DNA of 15,469 bases from Dialister sp. UBA7295 (GCA_002471975.1 DKQZ01000048.1:181-15649); one strand, 5' to 3'; numbered from the stretch's first letter, positions 6,013 to 13,359 are shown. Made by a program: numbers and translations. Notes: generated by a model from the sequence alone, not told the origin.

Positions 6013-6846
6013 TCACAGGTCCATTTCGTCGATATCAAAGCACCTTCCGCCCATGGGAGGGAGATTGTCCAGAGCTTTCATTTCTTCTTCGGAAAGTTCA
6101 AAATCGAAGACAGAAAGATTCTGTTTCATCCGTTCCACATGGCTACTTTTCGGGATGGGAAGGATGCCGTGCTGGATTTCCCAGCGGAGCGATACCTGGG
6201 CGGGGGTTTTTCCGTGAGCTCTGGAAATAGAAATGAGCGTTTCATCACCGACCATGGTCATGCGGCCCAAAGGCGCCCAGGCTTCTACAAGGATACCATG
6301 GGACTGACAGTAGTCCACCGCTTCCTTCTGGAGCCAGCCGGGATGGATTTCCAGCTGATCCACCATGGGGAGGATCTTTGCCGTTTCCCCGATTTCCTCG
6401 ATGTGATGGGGCAGGAAATTGGATACGCCGATGGCTCGGATGAGCCCTTTTTCATAAAGTTCCTCCAGGGCCCGCCAGGTTTCCTGATTTTCATGGATGG
6501 CGGATGCGCCGTATTTCTTCGTATTGGCCGGCCAATGGATGAGGTACAGATCCAGATAGTCAAGGCCCAGGTCAGAGAGAGTCTTCTGAAAGGCAGAGAG
6601 CGTCTTCTCATAGCCCCGGTCCCGGTTCCATACTTTCGAAGTAACCAGGATTTCTTCCCGCGGAATCCCGCTTTCCCGGATGCCCTCACCTACGCCCTTT
6701 TCATTTCCATAAAAAGCAGCGCCGTCGATGAGACGATACCCTGCCAGCAGGGCATTTTTCACGGCAAGCGCCGTCTCCCTATCGGGCATATTGTAAGTAC
6801 CGTAACCAATGGACGGGAATTGGATATGATTGGATAAGATGGGCAT
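6013..6846 (-). CDS. Aldo/keto reductase (AKR5-like)
   Basis: A 277-residue NADPH-dependent oxidoreductase that reduces aldehydes or ketones, cytosolic. The catalytic tetrad is visible: D41 and Y46 in LIDGAAFYGNE, K71 in LVTSKVWN and H104 in LYLIHWP. The cofactor-binding half has AIGVSNF, QLEIHP, AWAPLG and IPKSS. Length and motifs fit the 2,5-diketo-D-gluconate reductase/YvgN-like group; the true substrate is unknown. The frame stays open upstream to 6978, but that extension reads through a repeat hairpin, and AAAGGAAAT sits just before ATG 6846, so the shorter start is preferred. GA after LID replaces the more usual TA. Confidence 0.93.
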   Translation of the reverse strand: MPILSNHIQFPSIGYGTYNMPDRETALAVKNALLAGYRLIDGAAFYGNEKGVGEGIRESGIPREEILVTSKVWNRDRGYEKTLSAFQKTLSDLGLDYLDLYLIHWPANTKKYGASAIHENQETWRALEELYEKGLIRAIGVSNFLPHHIEEIGETAKILPMVDQLEIHPGWLQKEAVDYCQSHGILVEAWAPLGRMTMVGDETLISISRAHGKTPAQVSLRWEIQHGILPIPKSSHVERMKQNLSVFDFELSEEEMKALDNLPPMGGRCFDIDEMDL

Positions 6847-6885
6847 AAGTCTATTTCCTTTCGAACAACCGCATATAATTTTCTC

Positions 6886-6926
6886 AGTGAAGGAAGGCGC
6901 GCAACAATATAGAAAGCGCCTTTTTG
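6886..6926 (+). repeat. Reduced module with terminator-like hairpin
   Basis: CTCAGTGAAGG, a remnant of the heptamer junction, precedes a 7-bp stem AAGGCGC (6894-6900) / GCGCCTT (6916-6922) and a T-run. No plus-strand gene ends upstream. It lies in the 5' region of the minus-strand aldo/keto reductase. Heptamers CTGAAAA, CTGAAAA, CTGCTAA at 6982-7002 may be its inverted closing array, as at 355-476. Confidence 0.55.
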
Positions 6927-7033
6927 CAGCTTTCGTTTCTATATGAGCCCCGCTTTCCAATTCTGATGCAGGCCACAAACACTGAAAACTGAAAACTGCT
7001 AACTTTTCAAATTATATTTCTATTCAGCTATTG

Positions 7034-7039
7034 TATAAT
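7034..7039 (+). promoter_or_regulatory. Possible -10 element of the DUF721 gene
   Basis: A perfect TATAAT lies 30 nt before the start codon of the DUF721 gene. No good -35 hexamer stands 16-18 nt upstream, so the promoter is weak or activator-dependent, or this is chance in AT-rich DNA. Confidence 0.4.
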
Positions 7040-7068
7040 AATAGAAAAGAAAACGAAAGGAGGCTCCC

Positions 7069-7968
7069 ATGGAAGAAGACAAAAGCCCCGAAGGCAGACG
7101 GTACAAAGTGATGGATACCCTGTCCAACGTTTTTAAAATGTCGGATACGAACCGGCAGCTTTTCAACAATACCGATTTCCAGTTCTTCCTGTTCCAGAAA
7201 CGGTGGAAAGACATCGTCGGCGAAATCATGGCCTCCGAATCCTGGGTGATCGGCTGGAAAGGGGCCACCCTCATCGTGTCCGTTTCCAATTCCGCCTTCA
7301 TGCAGCAGCTTTTCATGATGAAAGGAGAAATTCTCGCCCGTCTCAGGGAGGACGAAGTGGGGAAATATTTCACGGATATCCGCTTCCGCGCCGGTCCCCA
7401 CAAAAGGGAACACAAAGCCACCACTACGGTGGATATAGTGAACAGCAATAGAATAAAAGATGAGCGCATGTACAGCCGTCCTTTGACGGAAAACGAAAAA
7501 GCCTGGGTAGACCGCTGGGTCAAAAATCACGTGCAGAATGAAAAAGTCCGCCTCCCCTTCGCCGAAATGATGGAAGAAGTCCTGAAAATCCGGAAAGGGG
7601 AAGAAGAAAACGGCTACCATCCCTGTCCCATCTGCGGCAGCCTCACTCCGCCGGAGCGGAAAATCTGCACCGCCTGCGAAAGGAAAATCAACAGGAAACG
7701 GAAAAATAAAGTCATCCTCATCCTGAAACAGAATCCCCACTACACCTATCAGGAAGTGCGGGCCCTTTTCCCCTGTGAATACTCCGCCTACGACGAAGCC
7801 AGGGAAATCCTCATCCACCGGGCCAAGGAAAATATATTTCATAAATTCAATGACCATGAAGAAAAGAGGAAACTCCTTTCCCTTCTCATCCATAAGCCGC
7901 TCAAAGACATCACGGTGGAAGAAGCCAGGGCGGCCCTCGACAAAATGCCCCAGAAGTGGTGGGAGTGA
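7069..7968 (+). CDS. DUF721 (DciA-like) protein with C-terminal zinc ribbon
   Basis: A 299-residue protein. The N-terminal part (about 12-110: QKRWKDIVGE, TLIVSVSNSAFMQQL, ILARL) matches DUF721, the family of DciA, which helps load or operate the replicative helicase in many bacteria lacking DnaC/DnaI. The middle is charged (111-180), followed by CPIC at 186-189 and CTAC at 200-203, a likely zinc ribbon, and a helical C-terminal tail. Most DUF721 proteins are much shorter. AAAGGAGG precedes ATG 7069. In relatives this gene usually follows recF on the same strand; here it is on the opposite strand, facing recF across 1.1 kb of repeats. Family is fairly clear; a helicase role is inferred. Confidence 0.82.
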   Translation: MEEDKSPEGRRYKVMDTLSNVFKMSDTNRQLFNNTDFQFFLFQKRWKDIVGEIMASESWVIGWKGATLIVSVSNSAFMQQLFMMKGEILARLREDEVGKYFTDIRFRAGPHKREHKATTTVDIVNSNRIKDERMYSRPLTENEKAWVDRWVKNHVQNEKVRLPFAEMMEEVLKIRKGEEENGYHPCPICGSLTPPERKICTACERKINRKRKNKVILILKQNPHYTYQEVRALFPCEYSAYDEAREILIHRAKENIFHKFNDHEEKRKLLSLLIHKPLKDITVEEARAALDKMPQKWWE

Positions 7969-7987
7969 TTCTTAGAGTCTTCTGGCA

Positions 7988-8128
7988 TTCTTTTGATCTG
8001 AATTACATTCGGTTTTCGTGAATTAGCAAACCGCGACATGCTTCGATAGAATCACTCTCGAAACTTCGTGGTTCGTGATTCGTGGTTCGTGAAGGTGGCG
8101 GTCCTTGGGGGCCGCATTTTTTATTGGA
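7988..8128 (+). repeat. Left-arm plus heptamer plus terminator module after the DUF721 gene
   Basis: Starting 20 bp after the DUF721 stop: a left arm (7988-8066, with TTTTGATCTGAATTACAT and CGACATGCTTCGATAGA), four heptamers CGTGGTT/CGTGATT/CGTGGTT/CGTGAAG (8067-8094), GTG, then a stem GCGGTCC/GGGCCGC (8098-8104 with 8109-8115) and ATTTTTTATT. The hairpin and T-run can terminate the DUF721 transcript. The left arm repeats directly at 8238-8313. Confidence 0.78.
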
Positions 8129-8142
8129 AATATTTGGATGTA

Positions 8143-8236
8143 AACGGGCTTTTCATCCTCGCCTGTGTACATTCCCCATAAAAAATCATCGGCGCATCAG
8201 CGCCAATACCTTCCCGCATCCCGTACCCCGCTCCCC
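8143..8236 (-). repeat. Right-arm plus heptamer module (minus orientation)
   Basis: Minus-strand order: heptamers read here as CCCGCAT, CCCGTAC, CCCGCTC (8213-8233), junction, stem-loop GGCGC/GCGCC with loop ATCA (8191-8204), TTTTTAT, then right arm TGGGGAATGTACACAGGCGAG and GAAAAGCCCG (to 8143). It faces the module at 7988-8128, leaving only about 14 bp between them. Confidence 0.75.
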
Positions 8237-8237
8237 C

Positions 8238-8350
8238 TTTTGATCTGAATTACATACAGTTTTCGTGAATCAGCAAATCGCGGCATGCCCCAATCAAGAC
8301 TTTTTCGAGATTTCGTGATTCGTGGTTCATGATTCGTAAAAGTGGCGGCC
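8238..8350 (+). repeat. Second left-arm plus heptamer module
   Basis: The left arm of 7988-8066 recurs (TTTTGATCTGAATTACAT, TCGCGGCATGCCCC), followed by heptamers CGTGATT, CGTGGTT, CATGATT, CGTAAAA (8314-8341) and GTGGCGGCC. No matching closing stem is obvious, so this copy looks degenerate. The array units differ in order from the first copy although the arm is shared. Confidence 0.72.
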
Positions 8351-8460
8351 TTTTCTGGATAGGGAAAGTGCCTGACAGGGCGGATGTGATGATTCATTCT
8401 TCCCCGGCACTACAGGTCCATGACAGATATGAGGAAGTCCATCAGCATAATACAGGGCTC

Positions 8461-8484
8461 CACCTTTCCTGGGATGGAAAGGTG
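8461..8484. repeat. Perfect hairpin in the gene-free stretch 7969-9103
   Basis: CACCTTTCC and GGAAAGGTG pair over 9 bp with a 6-nt loop and no T-run. The flanking GGTGCC...AGGGCGGAT (8481-8500) resembles 8369-8383, so a weaker direct repeat is also present. No gene is supported here. Confidence 0.5.
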
Positions 8485-8603
8485 CCCGTTAGGGCGGATA
8501 GGTTGTACAATCATTTCAAGTCGAAATTGAGAAAAAACACTCTTTCCTGTGTATTTCAGTTGTTTGCAGACATTTTTGATTTTTACGATAGATGAACCAA
8601 CCC

Positions 8604-8642
8604 GGCCGCTCCGCGGCCACCCTTCCAGCACTCGGAAGGGTG
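8604..8642. repeat. Two adjacent GC-rich hairpins
   Basis: GGCCGC/GCGGCC (8604-8617) is followed at once by CACCCTTCC/GGAAGGGTG (8618-8642). Such paired hairpins resemble REP-type intergenic elements. Between 8643 and 8841 only further short GC-rich palindromes (CCCCTTCGGGG at 8724-8734) are seen and no convincing gene. Confidence 0.5.
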
Positions 8643-8841
8643 GGGCCCGGTATCATGCTTACCATTTTCCCCATTTGTGCCTTAAGTGTATAGTGCAGAA
8701 TTTTCCCTTTACTTGCCCTCTCGCCCCTTCGGGGTGTTCCCGAGGGAGAGACGCACGAATACGGATTTCCTCATTTATCCCAAGTTTGTTTCTATCAGGC
8801 CGTCCCCTCAGTCACAACGCGTGCGCTCCCCTGGGATGAGT

Positions 8842-8994
8842 TTACCTTTTAGCTCATTTTCGACTTAAACGATAGTACAGTCCCTCCGTCGCCTGCGGCG
8901 ACTGCCCGAACTTCGGGGAGGCTGTTCGGGGGGCCTGACCCATTCGACATTTACGGGCTTTTCAATCTCGTCTGAGTACATTCCCCATATATAA
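8842..8994 (-). repeat. Inverted repeat, left copy, flanking the dnaA-recF block
   Basis: About 150 bp match the reverse complement of 13803-13951, with GATAGTACAG, CTCCGTCGCCTGCGGCGAC, TGCCCGAACTTCGGGGAGG and GACATTTACGGGCTTTTC shared. The 8874-8932 part folds as nested hairpins: GTCGCC/GGCGAC and CCGAA/TTCGG inside a CAG...CTG closing stem. It merges into the module at 8943-9065. Confidence 0.82.
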
Positions 8995-9065
8995 CTCGTC
9001 GGCGCACCAGCGCCGACACCTTCCCGAAATCCCAAATCCGAAATCCCAAATCCCCAATCCGATTT
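8943..9065 (-). repeat. Right-arm plus heptamer module downstream of recF
   Basis: On the plus strand: right arm (8943-8994), perfect 8-bp stem GTCGGCGC/GCGCCGAC with loop ACCA (8998-9017), ACCTTC junction, then heptamers CCCAAAT, CCGAAAT, CCCAAAT, CCCCAAT, CCGATTT (9031-9065). It lies in recF orientation, just beyond the recF terminator. Confidence 0.75.
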
Positions 9066-9075
9066 GACAAATATA

Positions 9076-9105
9076 AAAAGCCGATTGTTTGCACAATCGG
9101 CTTTT
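9076..9105 (-). terminator. Intrinsic terminator of the dnaA-recF operon
   Basis: A perfect 13-bp stem AAAAGCCGATTGT/ACAATCGGCTTTT with loop TTGC gives TTTTT on the minus strand. The recF stop codon (9104-9106) overlaps the base of the stem. Confidence 0.9.
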
Positions 9106-10174
9106 ATTCGTTATTTCCCAGATCAATCACTTTCCCGCCATCGGAGAGGATTTCTGTCCCGGTGACGATGGTCTGGACTTTATTTTTCATAAGGAAGGAG
9201 AAGAGCGCTTTTTTCCTTGACTCATCAAGTTCGCTTCCTATGTCATCGAGGAGGAGGACGGGATATTCGCCTGTTTCTTTCCGGATGAATTCCATTTCAG
9301 AGAGTTTCATGGAGAGGATGGCTGTCCGCTGCTGGCCCTGGGAGCCGTAGGCGGATATATCGAGTCCATTCATGAGAAAAAGGCAGTCGTCCCGATGGGG
9401 TCCGATGGAGGTATGACAGAACCTTGCATCTTCTTCGCGGCGGCTTGAAAGCTGCTCGAGGTACCATTCCATGTCAAATCTTGGCTCCCCGCTTCCCTGT
9501 TGGAGGTAGCGGATTTCCAGTTTTTCCCTGTTTTCGGTGAGGATGCTTTCCATGGCCGGCACGGTTTCGTTCATTTTGGAAATGGTTTCCAGTCTTTTCC
9601 TGACGATGTAGCAGGCCCCGGAGGCAATCTGCATATCCCAGAGGTCAAGGTCCGGTTTCTTTCCGGAAATCTGGGCGTTTTTCAGTTCCGCGTTCCGCTG
9701 CTGGACGGCCCTGGTATAGCGGAGGATTTCTTCGTAGTACCGGGGAGAGACCTGGGATATTTCCATATCCAGGAAGCGTCTCCGGTTCTGGGGCGATCCT
9801 TTGATGAGCTGGAGTTCGTCAGGGGTGAAGAGGACGGTCCGGAAGAGCCCTACCAGTTCTTTCCGCCTGATGGGGGTTTCATTGAGAAATATTTTTTTGC
9901 CGCTCTCCCGGGAGAGGCGGATTTTTATTTCCTGATTGACCCGGTGGACCGTATAGGTGAGAAGGATGGTGCCTTCATCTTCGCCAAGACGGATCATTTC
10001 CCCGTCGCTTCCGGTGCGGAAGGATTTCCCTGTGGAACCATAGGAAAGGGCTTCCATGAGGTTTGTCTTCCCGCTGCCGTTTGGGCCCGTGATGAGGGTG
10101 AGGTCTTCGGCAGGTTCTATGGTTTTGTCCTGAAAACTCCGGATCTGAATGAGCCGGAGGGATTGGCAGCGCAT
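9104..10174 (-). CDS. recF: DNA replication and repair protein RecF
   Basis: RecF is an ABC/SMC-like ATPase that binds gapped DNA and with RecO/RecR loads RecA. The 356-residue protein has Walker A GPNGSGKT (30-37), the ABC signature YGSQGQQRTA near 282-291, and Walker B VLLLDDIGSELD near 310-320, followed by the switch-type TG near the end. Length and motif spacing are normal. It begins one base after the S4-domain gene stop; GGAG within that gene's end serves as ribosome site, so translation is probably coupled. The usual next genes (gyrB, gyrA) are absent; a terminator follows at once. Confidence 0.97.
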   Translation of the reverse strand: MRCQSLRLIQIRSFQDKTIEPAEDLTLITGPNGSGKTNLMEALSYGSTGKSFRTGSDGEMIRLGEDEGTILLTYTVHRVNQEIKIRLSRESGKKIFLNETPIRRKELVGLFRTVLFTPDELQLIKGSPQNRRRFLDMEISQVSPRYYEEILRYTRAVQQRNAELKNAQISGKKPDLDLWDMQIASGACYIVRKRLETISKMNETVPAMESILTENREKLEIRYLQQGSGEPRFDMEWYLEQLSSRREEDARFCHTSIGPHRDDCLFLMNGLDISAYGSQGQQRTAILSMKLSEMEFIRKETGEYPVLLLDDIGSELDESRKKALFSFLMKNKVQTIVTGTEILSDGGKVIDLGNNE

Positions 10175-10175
10175 G

Positions 10176-10388
10176 TTATTCTCCGGTAATGCGGAAGGTC
10201 TCGTCGTCTATGACGAGGGTATCTCCCTGGCGGATTTTTTTCCGTTTTTCATGGACTTTGACGCCGTTCAGGGTGATTTCATGGGCTTCCAGATAGGCGC
10301 CTGTTTCGCCGCCGGAGGAAATATGATCTGTTTTTTTCAGGAACTGGTCCAGCTGGATGTAGTCGCCGTAAATTTTAATGATTTTCAT
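10176..10388 (-). CDS. yaaA: S4-domain RNA-binding protein (YaaA family)
   Basis: A 70-residue single S4 domain, the small RNA-binding module found between dnaN and recF in many Firmicutes. The S4 pattern is visible: LDQFLKKTDHISSGGETGAYLEAHEITLNG followed by GDTLVI near the end. The precise role is unsettled; binding of RNA is expected. The start overlaps the dnaN stop by one base (TGATG) and recF begins one base after its stop, so the three genes are tightly coupled. YaaA here means the Bacillus family, not the unrelated E. coli peroxide-response YaaA. Confidence 0.92.
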   Translation of the reverse strand: MKIIKIYGDYIQLDQFLKKTDHISSGGETGAYLEAHEITLNGVKVHEKRKKIRQGDTLVIDDETFRITGE

Positions 10389-11503
10389 CAGTTTCTGCCT
10401 CTCATTGGGGTAACGATGTAACGATAGCTCTTGTCTTCTTCCTGTTCTACCAGGAGGGGTCCGTTCTTCAGAAGGTGAAGGATGACGGTTTCACCGGAGG
10501 AATGTTTCAGGATATCTTCAATGTAGTTGCAGTTGAAAGTGAGGGATACATTGTCCCCGGTCAGTTTGACGGGGATGGACGTATCGGAGCGGCCGATATC
10601 CGGGTCTTCTTCAAAGATTTCCAGGGTATCCTGATTGAAGTGGAAATTAATGGTCTGGTAGTTCATATCCCTGGAAATAGGGGATACGAAGCGGACGGCT
10701 TCGATGAATTCTTTCAGGTTGAGTACGGCCGTGGCATCGGACCGTTTCGGGATAATGGCGTGGAAATTCGGGTATTCCCCATTGATCAGGTTGGCGATGA
10801 AATAGGTTTCACCGAAGCGGAAAGCTACATGGTTCCGAGACCAGATCACGGTGATCTGTGCGTTCTCATCATCTGTGGGGAGGAGTCTTACCACGTCGGA
10901 AAGGGTGCCGGCAGGAACGATGATCCGTCCCTGGGCTGTGGCCGGCTGATCAAGAGAAATATCTTTCGTGGCCAGTCTATGGGTATTCGTGGCGGCCATG
11001 GTGAAGATGTTTTCGGTGATTTCGAAAAGAATACCGGAGAAGAGGGGTTTCTGTTTATCGTTGGCTGCTGCATAGGCTACGAGATTGGCCATTTCCACAA
11101 AATCTTTTGTCCGGAGAATGCAGTGATTCTGATCGTCCATTTCCTGGACATCCGGGAATTCTGCCTGGTCTCTCGTGGGGAAACGGGCAATATAGGTACC
11201 GCTTGTAAAGACAGCAATGCTTTCTCCGCTCTTCATGGTCATGGTAATGTCTCCGGGAGGCATCATGCGGAGAGTGGACTGCAGCTGGCTGGCTGCAATG
11301 ACGGCGATTCCGTCTTCCTCAATGGATGCCGGGCAGGAGGTCTTGATGCCGATGGTATAATCATTGGCCTGAATCAGGATTTTTCCCTGGATGGCGGAAA
11401 TAAAGAAACCATTATTGGTATTGGATGTGATTTTTGCCTGTGCTGCCCGCTGAACGCGGTCCAGGGCATTGCAGAGGTCTGTTTTGTTGAAGATGACTCT
11501 CAT
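10388..11503 (-). CDS. dnaN: DNA polymerase III sliding clamp (beta subunit)
   Basis: The 371-residue beta clamp forms a ring dimer that tethers the replicative polymerase and other partners to DNA. Typical landmarks are the N-terminal MRVIFNK, FFISAIQGKILIQANDYTIGIKT, the middle-domain segment LFSGILFEI...ATNTHRLA, GEYPNFHAIIP, and the C-terminal YIVTPMR that forms part of the partner pocket. Length is standard. AAAGGAG is 7 nt before ATG 11503. The last residues GRN extend past the common PMR ending by three residues. It follows dnaA across the 243-bp putative origin. Confidence 0.97.
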   Translation of the reverse strand: MRVIFNKTDLCNALDRVQRAAQAKITSNTNNGFFISAIQGKILIQANDYTIGIKTSCPASIEEDGIAVIAASQLQSTLRMMPPGDITMTMKSGESIAVFTSGTYIARFPTRDQAEFPDVQEMDDQNHCILRTKDFVEMANLVAYAAANDKQKPLFSGILFEITENIFTMAATNTHRLATKDISLDQPATAQGRIIVPAGTLSDVVRLLPTDDENAQITVIWSRNHVAFRFGETYFIANLINGEYPNFHAIIPKRSDATAVLNLKEFIEAVRFVSPISRDMNYQTINFHFNQDTLEIFEEDPDIGRSDTSIPVKLTGDNVSLTFNCNYIEDILKHSSGETVILHLLKNGPLLVEQEEDKSYRYIVTPMRGRN

Positions 11504-11529
11504 GGCAGCTCCTTTATAAAATACGAAGA

Positions 11530-11637
11530 TGAAATTATATGTAGTAGTCGCCGTCGTAGGCGGATGTGAATAAGTGAATAAGTCTGTGAATACAAGATTT
11601 TATCGAAGAAATCCCTTTGTCAGAAAGGAGTGAATAA
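11530..11637 (-). other. oriC: Putative origin unwinding region: DnaA boxes, GC spacer, TAG triplets, AT-rich DNA
   Basis: On the minus strand, going towards dnaN, come TTATTCACT (11629-11637, one mismatch), GTATTCACA (11585-11593), TTATTCACT (11573-11581) and the consensus-fitting TTATTCACA (11565-11573). A GC-rich spacer follows (about 11548-11564), then CTACTAC, that is TAG-TAG on the other strand (11542-11547), and AT-rich ATATAATTTC. This order of boxes, GC spacer and TAG trios matches the B. subtilis DnaA-trio region between dnaA and dnaN. Function is inferred. Confidence 0.65.
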
Positions 11638-11683
11638 TGGTTCTGGCTGTTCACAGTTTTCACAGATTTTCCAGTATTTCCAT

Positions 11684-11703
11684 TTTTTCACATCTTATCC
11701 ACA
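11684..11703 (+). promoter_or_regulatory. Pair of DnaA boxes downstream of dnaA
   Basis: TTTTTCACA (11684-11692, fits TTWTNCACA) and a perfect TTATCCACA (11695-11703) stand two bases apart on the plus strand, opposite in orientation to the boxes at 11565-11593. Weaker sites are TTGTTCACA (11729-11737) and GTTTTCACA (11656-11664). Together with 11530-11637 they make the spacer a box cluster. Confidence 0.75.
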
Positions 11704-11746
11704 AAATAACAGGCAGGATTTTCTTTCTTTGTTCACAGGGCCGGGG

Positions 11747-13315
11747 TCAGCGGTTTTTCAGAAGTTTTTCGATGGCCGCCACATCTTCCCTGGTCTGACG
11801 GTCGCTTTCCAGTCGTTTCTGGACCCGTTCACAGGCATAGAGGACGGTGGAATGGTCGCCCACATGGAAAGCATCCCGGAGGGCGGGGAAGGAAATATCC
11901 AGTTCCTTCCGGCTGATGAACATGGCCATCTGCCGGGGAATGACGATTTTTTTCGGCCGGCCCTTGGCGAGCATGGCTTCTTTCTTCACCCCGTAGTACC
12001 GGCAAACCGTATCGATGATGAAGTCTACCGAAAGTTCCTGCTGGCTCTCCAGGGGAATCTGGTCCTTCAGGGCTTCCCTGGTGAATTCCAGGGTGACCGG
12101 TTCATTCTTGATTTTTGAATAGGTGAAAAGCTTCGTGAAAGCCCCTTCCAGTTCACGGACGTTCGTATTGATATGGCTGGCAATGTAGTCCACCACATTT
12201 TCCGGGAGGGAAATGTGATTCTTTTCTGCCCGTTTCCTCAAAATGATGCAGCAGATTTCATAGTCCGGCGGGGAAATGGGGGCCACCAGACCGCTGGAGA
12301 AGCGGGACTGGAGACGGTCTTCCAGTTTTTCGATATCCGACGGCGTGCGGTCGCTGGTAAGGATGATGGATTTCTTCTTGTCGTACAGTTCGTTGAAGGT
12401 ATTGAATATTTCCATTTTCGTGGAATCCCTGGAAGCGAAGAACTGGACGTCATCAATGAGGAGAAAATCCAGATTCCTGTACTTTTCGCGGAACTTCGGC
12501 ATCGTATGATTCTGGATGGCATTGATCAGCTCATTCGTGAAAGCTTCACTGGACACGAAAAGGACTTTCATATCCGGCCGGTGATCATAGACGTAATTGC
12601 AGATGGCATGGAGCAGATGGGTCTTTCCCAGACCGGAAGGGCCATAAATGAAGAGAGGATTCAGTTTCTGGTCCCGGGCATTCGGCTGGATTGCCGTCTC
12701 TGCCACGGCACGGGCTGCCTGGTAGGCTAATTCATTGCAGTTGCCATGTACGAAAGTCTCAAACGTGAACTCCTTGTTCACCCGGCTCATGGCAGGGCGG
12801 GAAGAGGACGGATTCTTCGGTATGCCGTCGAAAAGGGAGGGCTCACGGACCGGATCCAGATTATGAATATCCGGAAGGTCCACCTGATCCGCTGTTTTCG
12901 GTTTGAGATTCGTGAAATCGGGAGGAATCATCTCCTCCTCCATCAGGGCAGAAGGTTCTGCCTCCCGTTCCGGATGGAAACTTTCCGGAAAAGGCTCTGC
13001 TTCCTCCAAAGGGACAGGGGACTCCGTCTCAGGCGGGACGGTTTCCTGTGAGGGAATAGGTCCTGAAGGCTCACTTCCCTGGGGATAGACCTCCACCTTC
13101 ATCGTTTTCCCGGTGACAGACCGTACAATTTCCACCAGTTTGTCATGATACATATTATTAATCCAGCGCACCAGGTAAGGCTTCGTCACCGAAAGCACCA
13201 GCCCTGCGTCGGACATGGAGAAGGGATAGACGTCATTAAAAAACATCTGGTAGTACTGGTGATCACTTTTGTCGATGGACGCCAGCACCTTATCCCATAA
13301 TTCGAAAATATCCAT
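11747..13315 (-). CDS. dnaA: Chromosomal replication initiator DnaA
   Basis: The 522-residue AAA+ initiator opens oriC. Domain I is about 1-75; domain II (about 76-180) is long, Pro/Glu-rich and acidic; domain III has Walker A GPSGLGKT (225-232), Walker B FLLIDDVQ (284-291), sensor I TSDR (320-323), an arginine-finger region LEDRLQSRF (331-339) and sensor II NVRELEGA (385-392). Domain IV is about 425-522. Its signature reads FHVGDHSTVLYA (483-494), where most DnaA proteins have GGRDHTTVxHA: the conserved Arg before Asp is Gly. GGAG lies 5-8 nt before ATG 13315; the in-frame upstream ATG at 13381 would cover DnaA boxes and lacks such a site. dnaN follows 243 bp downstream. Confidence 0.97.
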   Translation of the reverse strand: MDIFELWDKVLASIDKSDHQYYQMFFNDVYPFSMSDAGLVLSVTKPYLVRWINNMYHDKLVEIVRSVTGKTMKVEVYPQGSEPSGPIPSQETVPPETESPVPLEEAEPFPESFHPEREAEPSALMEEEMIPPDFTNLKPKTADQVDLPDIHNLDPVREPSLFDGIPKNPSSSRPAMSRVNKEFTFETFVHGNCNELAYQAARAVAETAIQPNARDQKLNPLFIYGPSGLGKTHLLHAICNYVYDHRPDMKVLFVSSEAFTNELINAIQNHTMPKFREKYRNLDFLLIDDVQFFASRDSTKMEIFNTFNELYDKKKSIILTSDRTPSDIEKLEDRLQSRFSSGLVAPISPPDYEICCIILRKRAEKNHISLPENVVDYIASHINTNVRELEGAFTKLFTYSKIKNEPVTLEFTREALKDQIPLESQQELSVDFIIDTVCRYYGVKKEAMLAKGRPKKIVIPRQMAMFISRKELDISFPALRDAFHVGDHSTVLYACERVQKRLESDRQTREDVAAIEKLLKNR

Positions 13316-13329
13316 AGAAACTCCTGAAA

Positions 13330-13359
13330 AGTGAATAACTTGTGAATTACTGTGAATTT
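13330..13359 (-). promoter_or_regulatory. Weak DnaA-box-like triplet in the dnaA leader
   Basis: AGTGAATAA (13330-13338), TGTGAATTA (13341-13349) and TGTGAATTT (13351-13359) are 10-11 bp apart, about one helical turn, each with one or two mismatches to TGTGNATAA. They lie in the predicted dnaA leader. Individually weak; the spacing makes them worth noting. Confidence 0.45.

Noticed and set aside
6847..6978. N-terminal extension of the aldo/keto reductase frame
   Set aside because: The extension crosses a repeat hairpin, has no homology-like content, and AAAGGA precedes ATG 6846.
7024..7893. Long minus-strand open frame opposite the DUF721 gene
   Set aside because: Phe/Gly-rich shadow translation; the plus strand has a strong ribosome site and a recognisable family.
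8329..8868. Several 60-96 residue open frames in the gene-free stretch
   Set aside because: They run through palindromes and arrays, overlap in different frames and have no convincing ribosome sites.
10475..11569. Long plus-strand frame opposite dnaN
   Set aside because: Shadow frame over a clear dnaN; Gly/Asp/Phe-rich composition typical of antisense reading.
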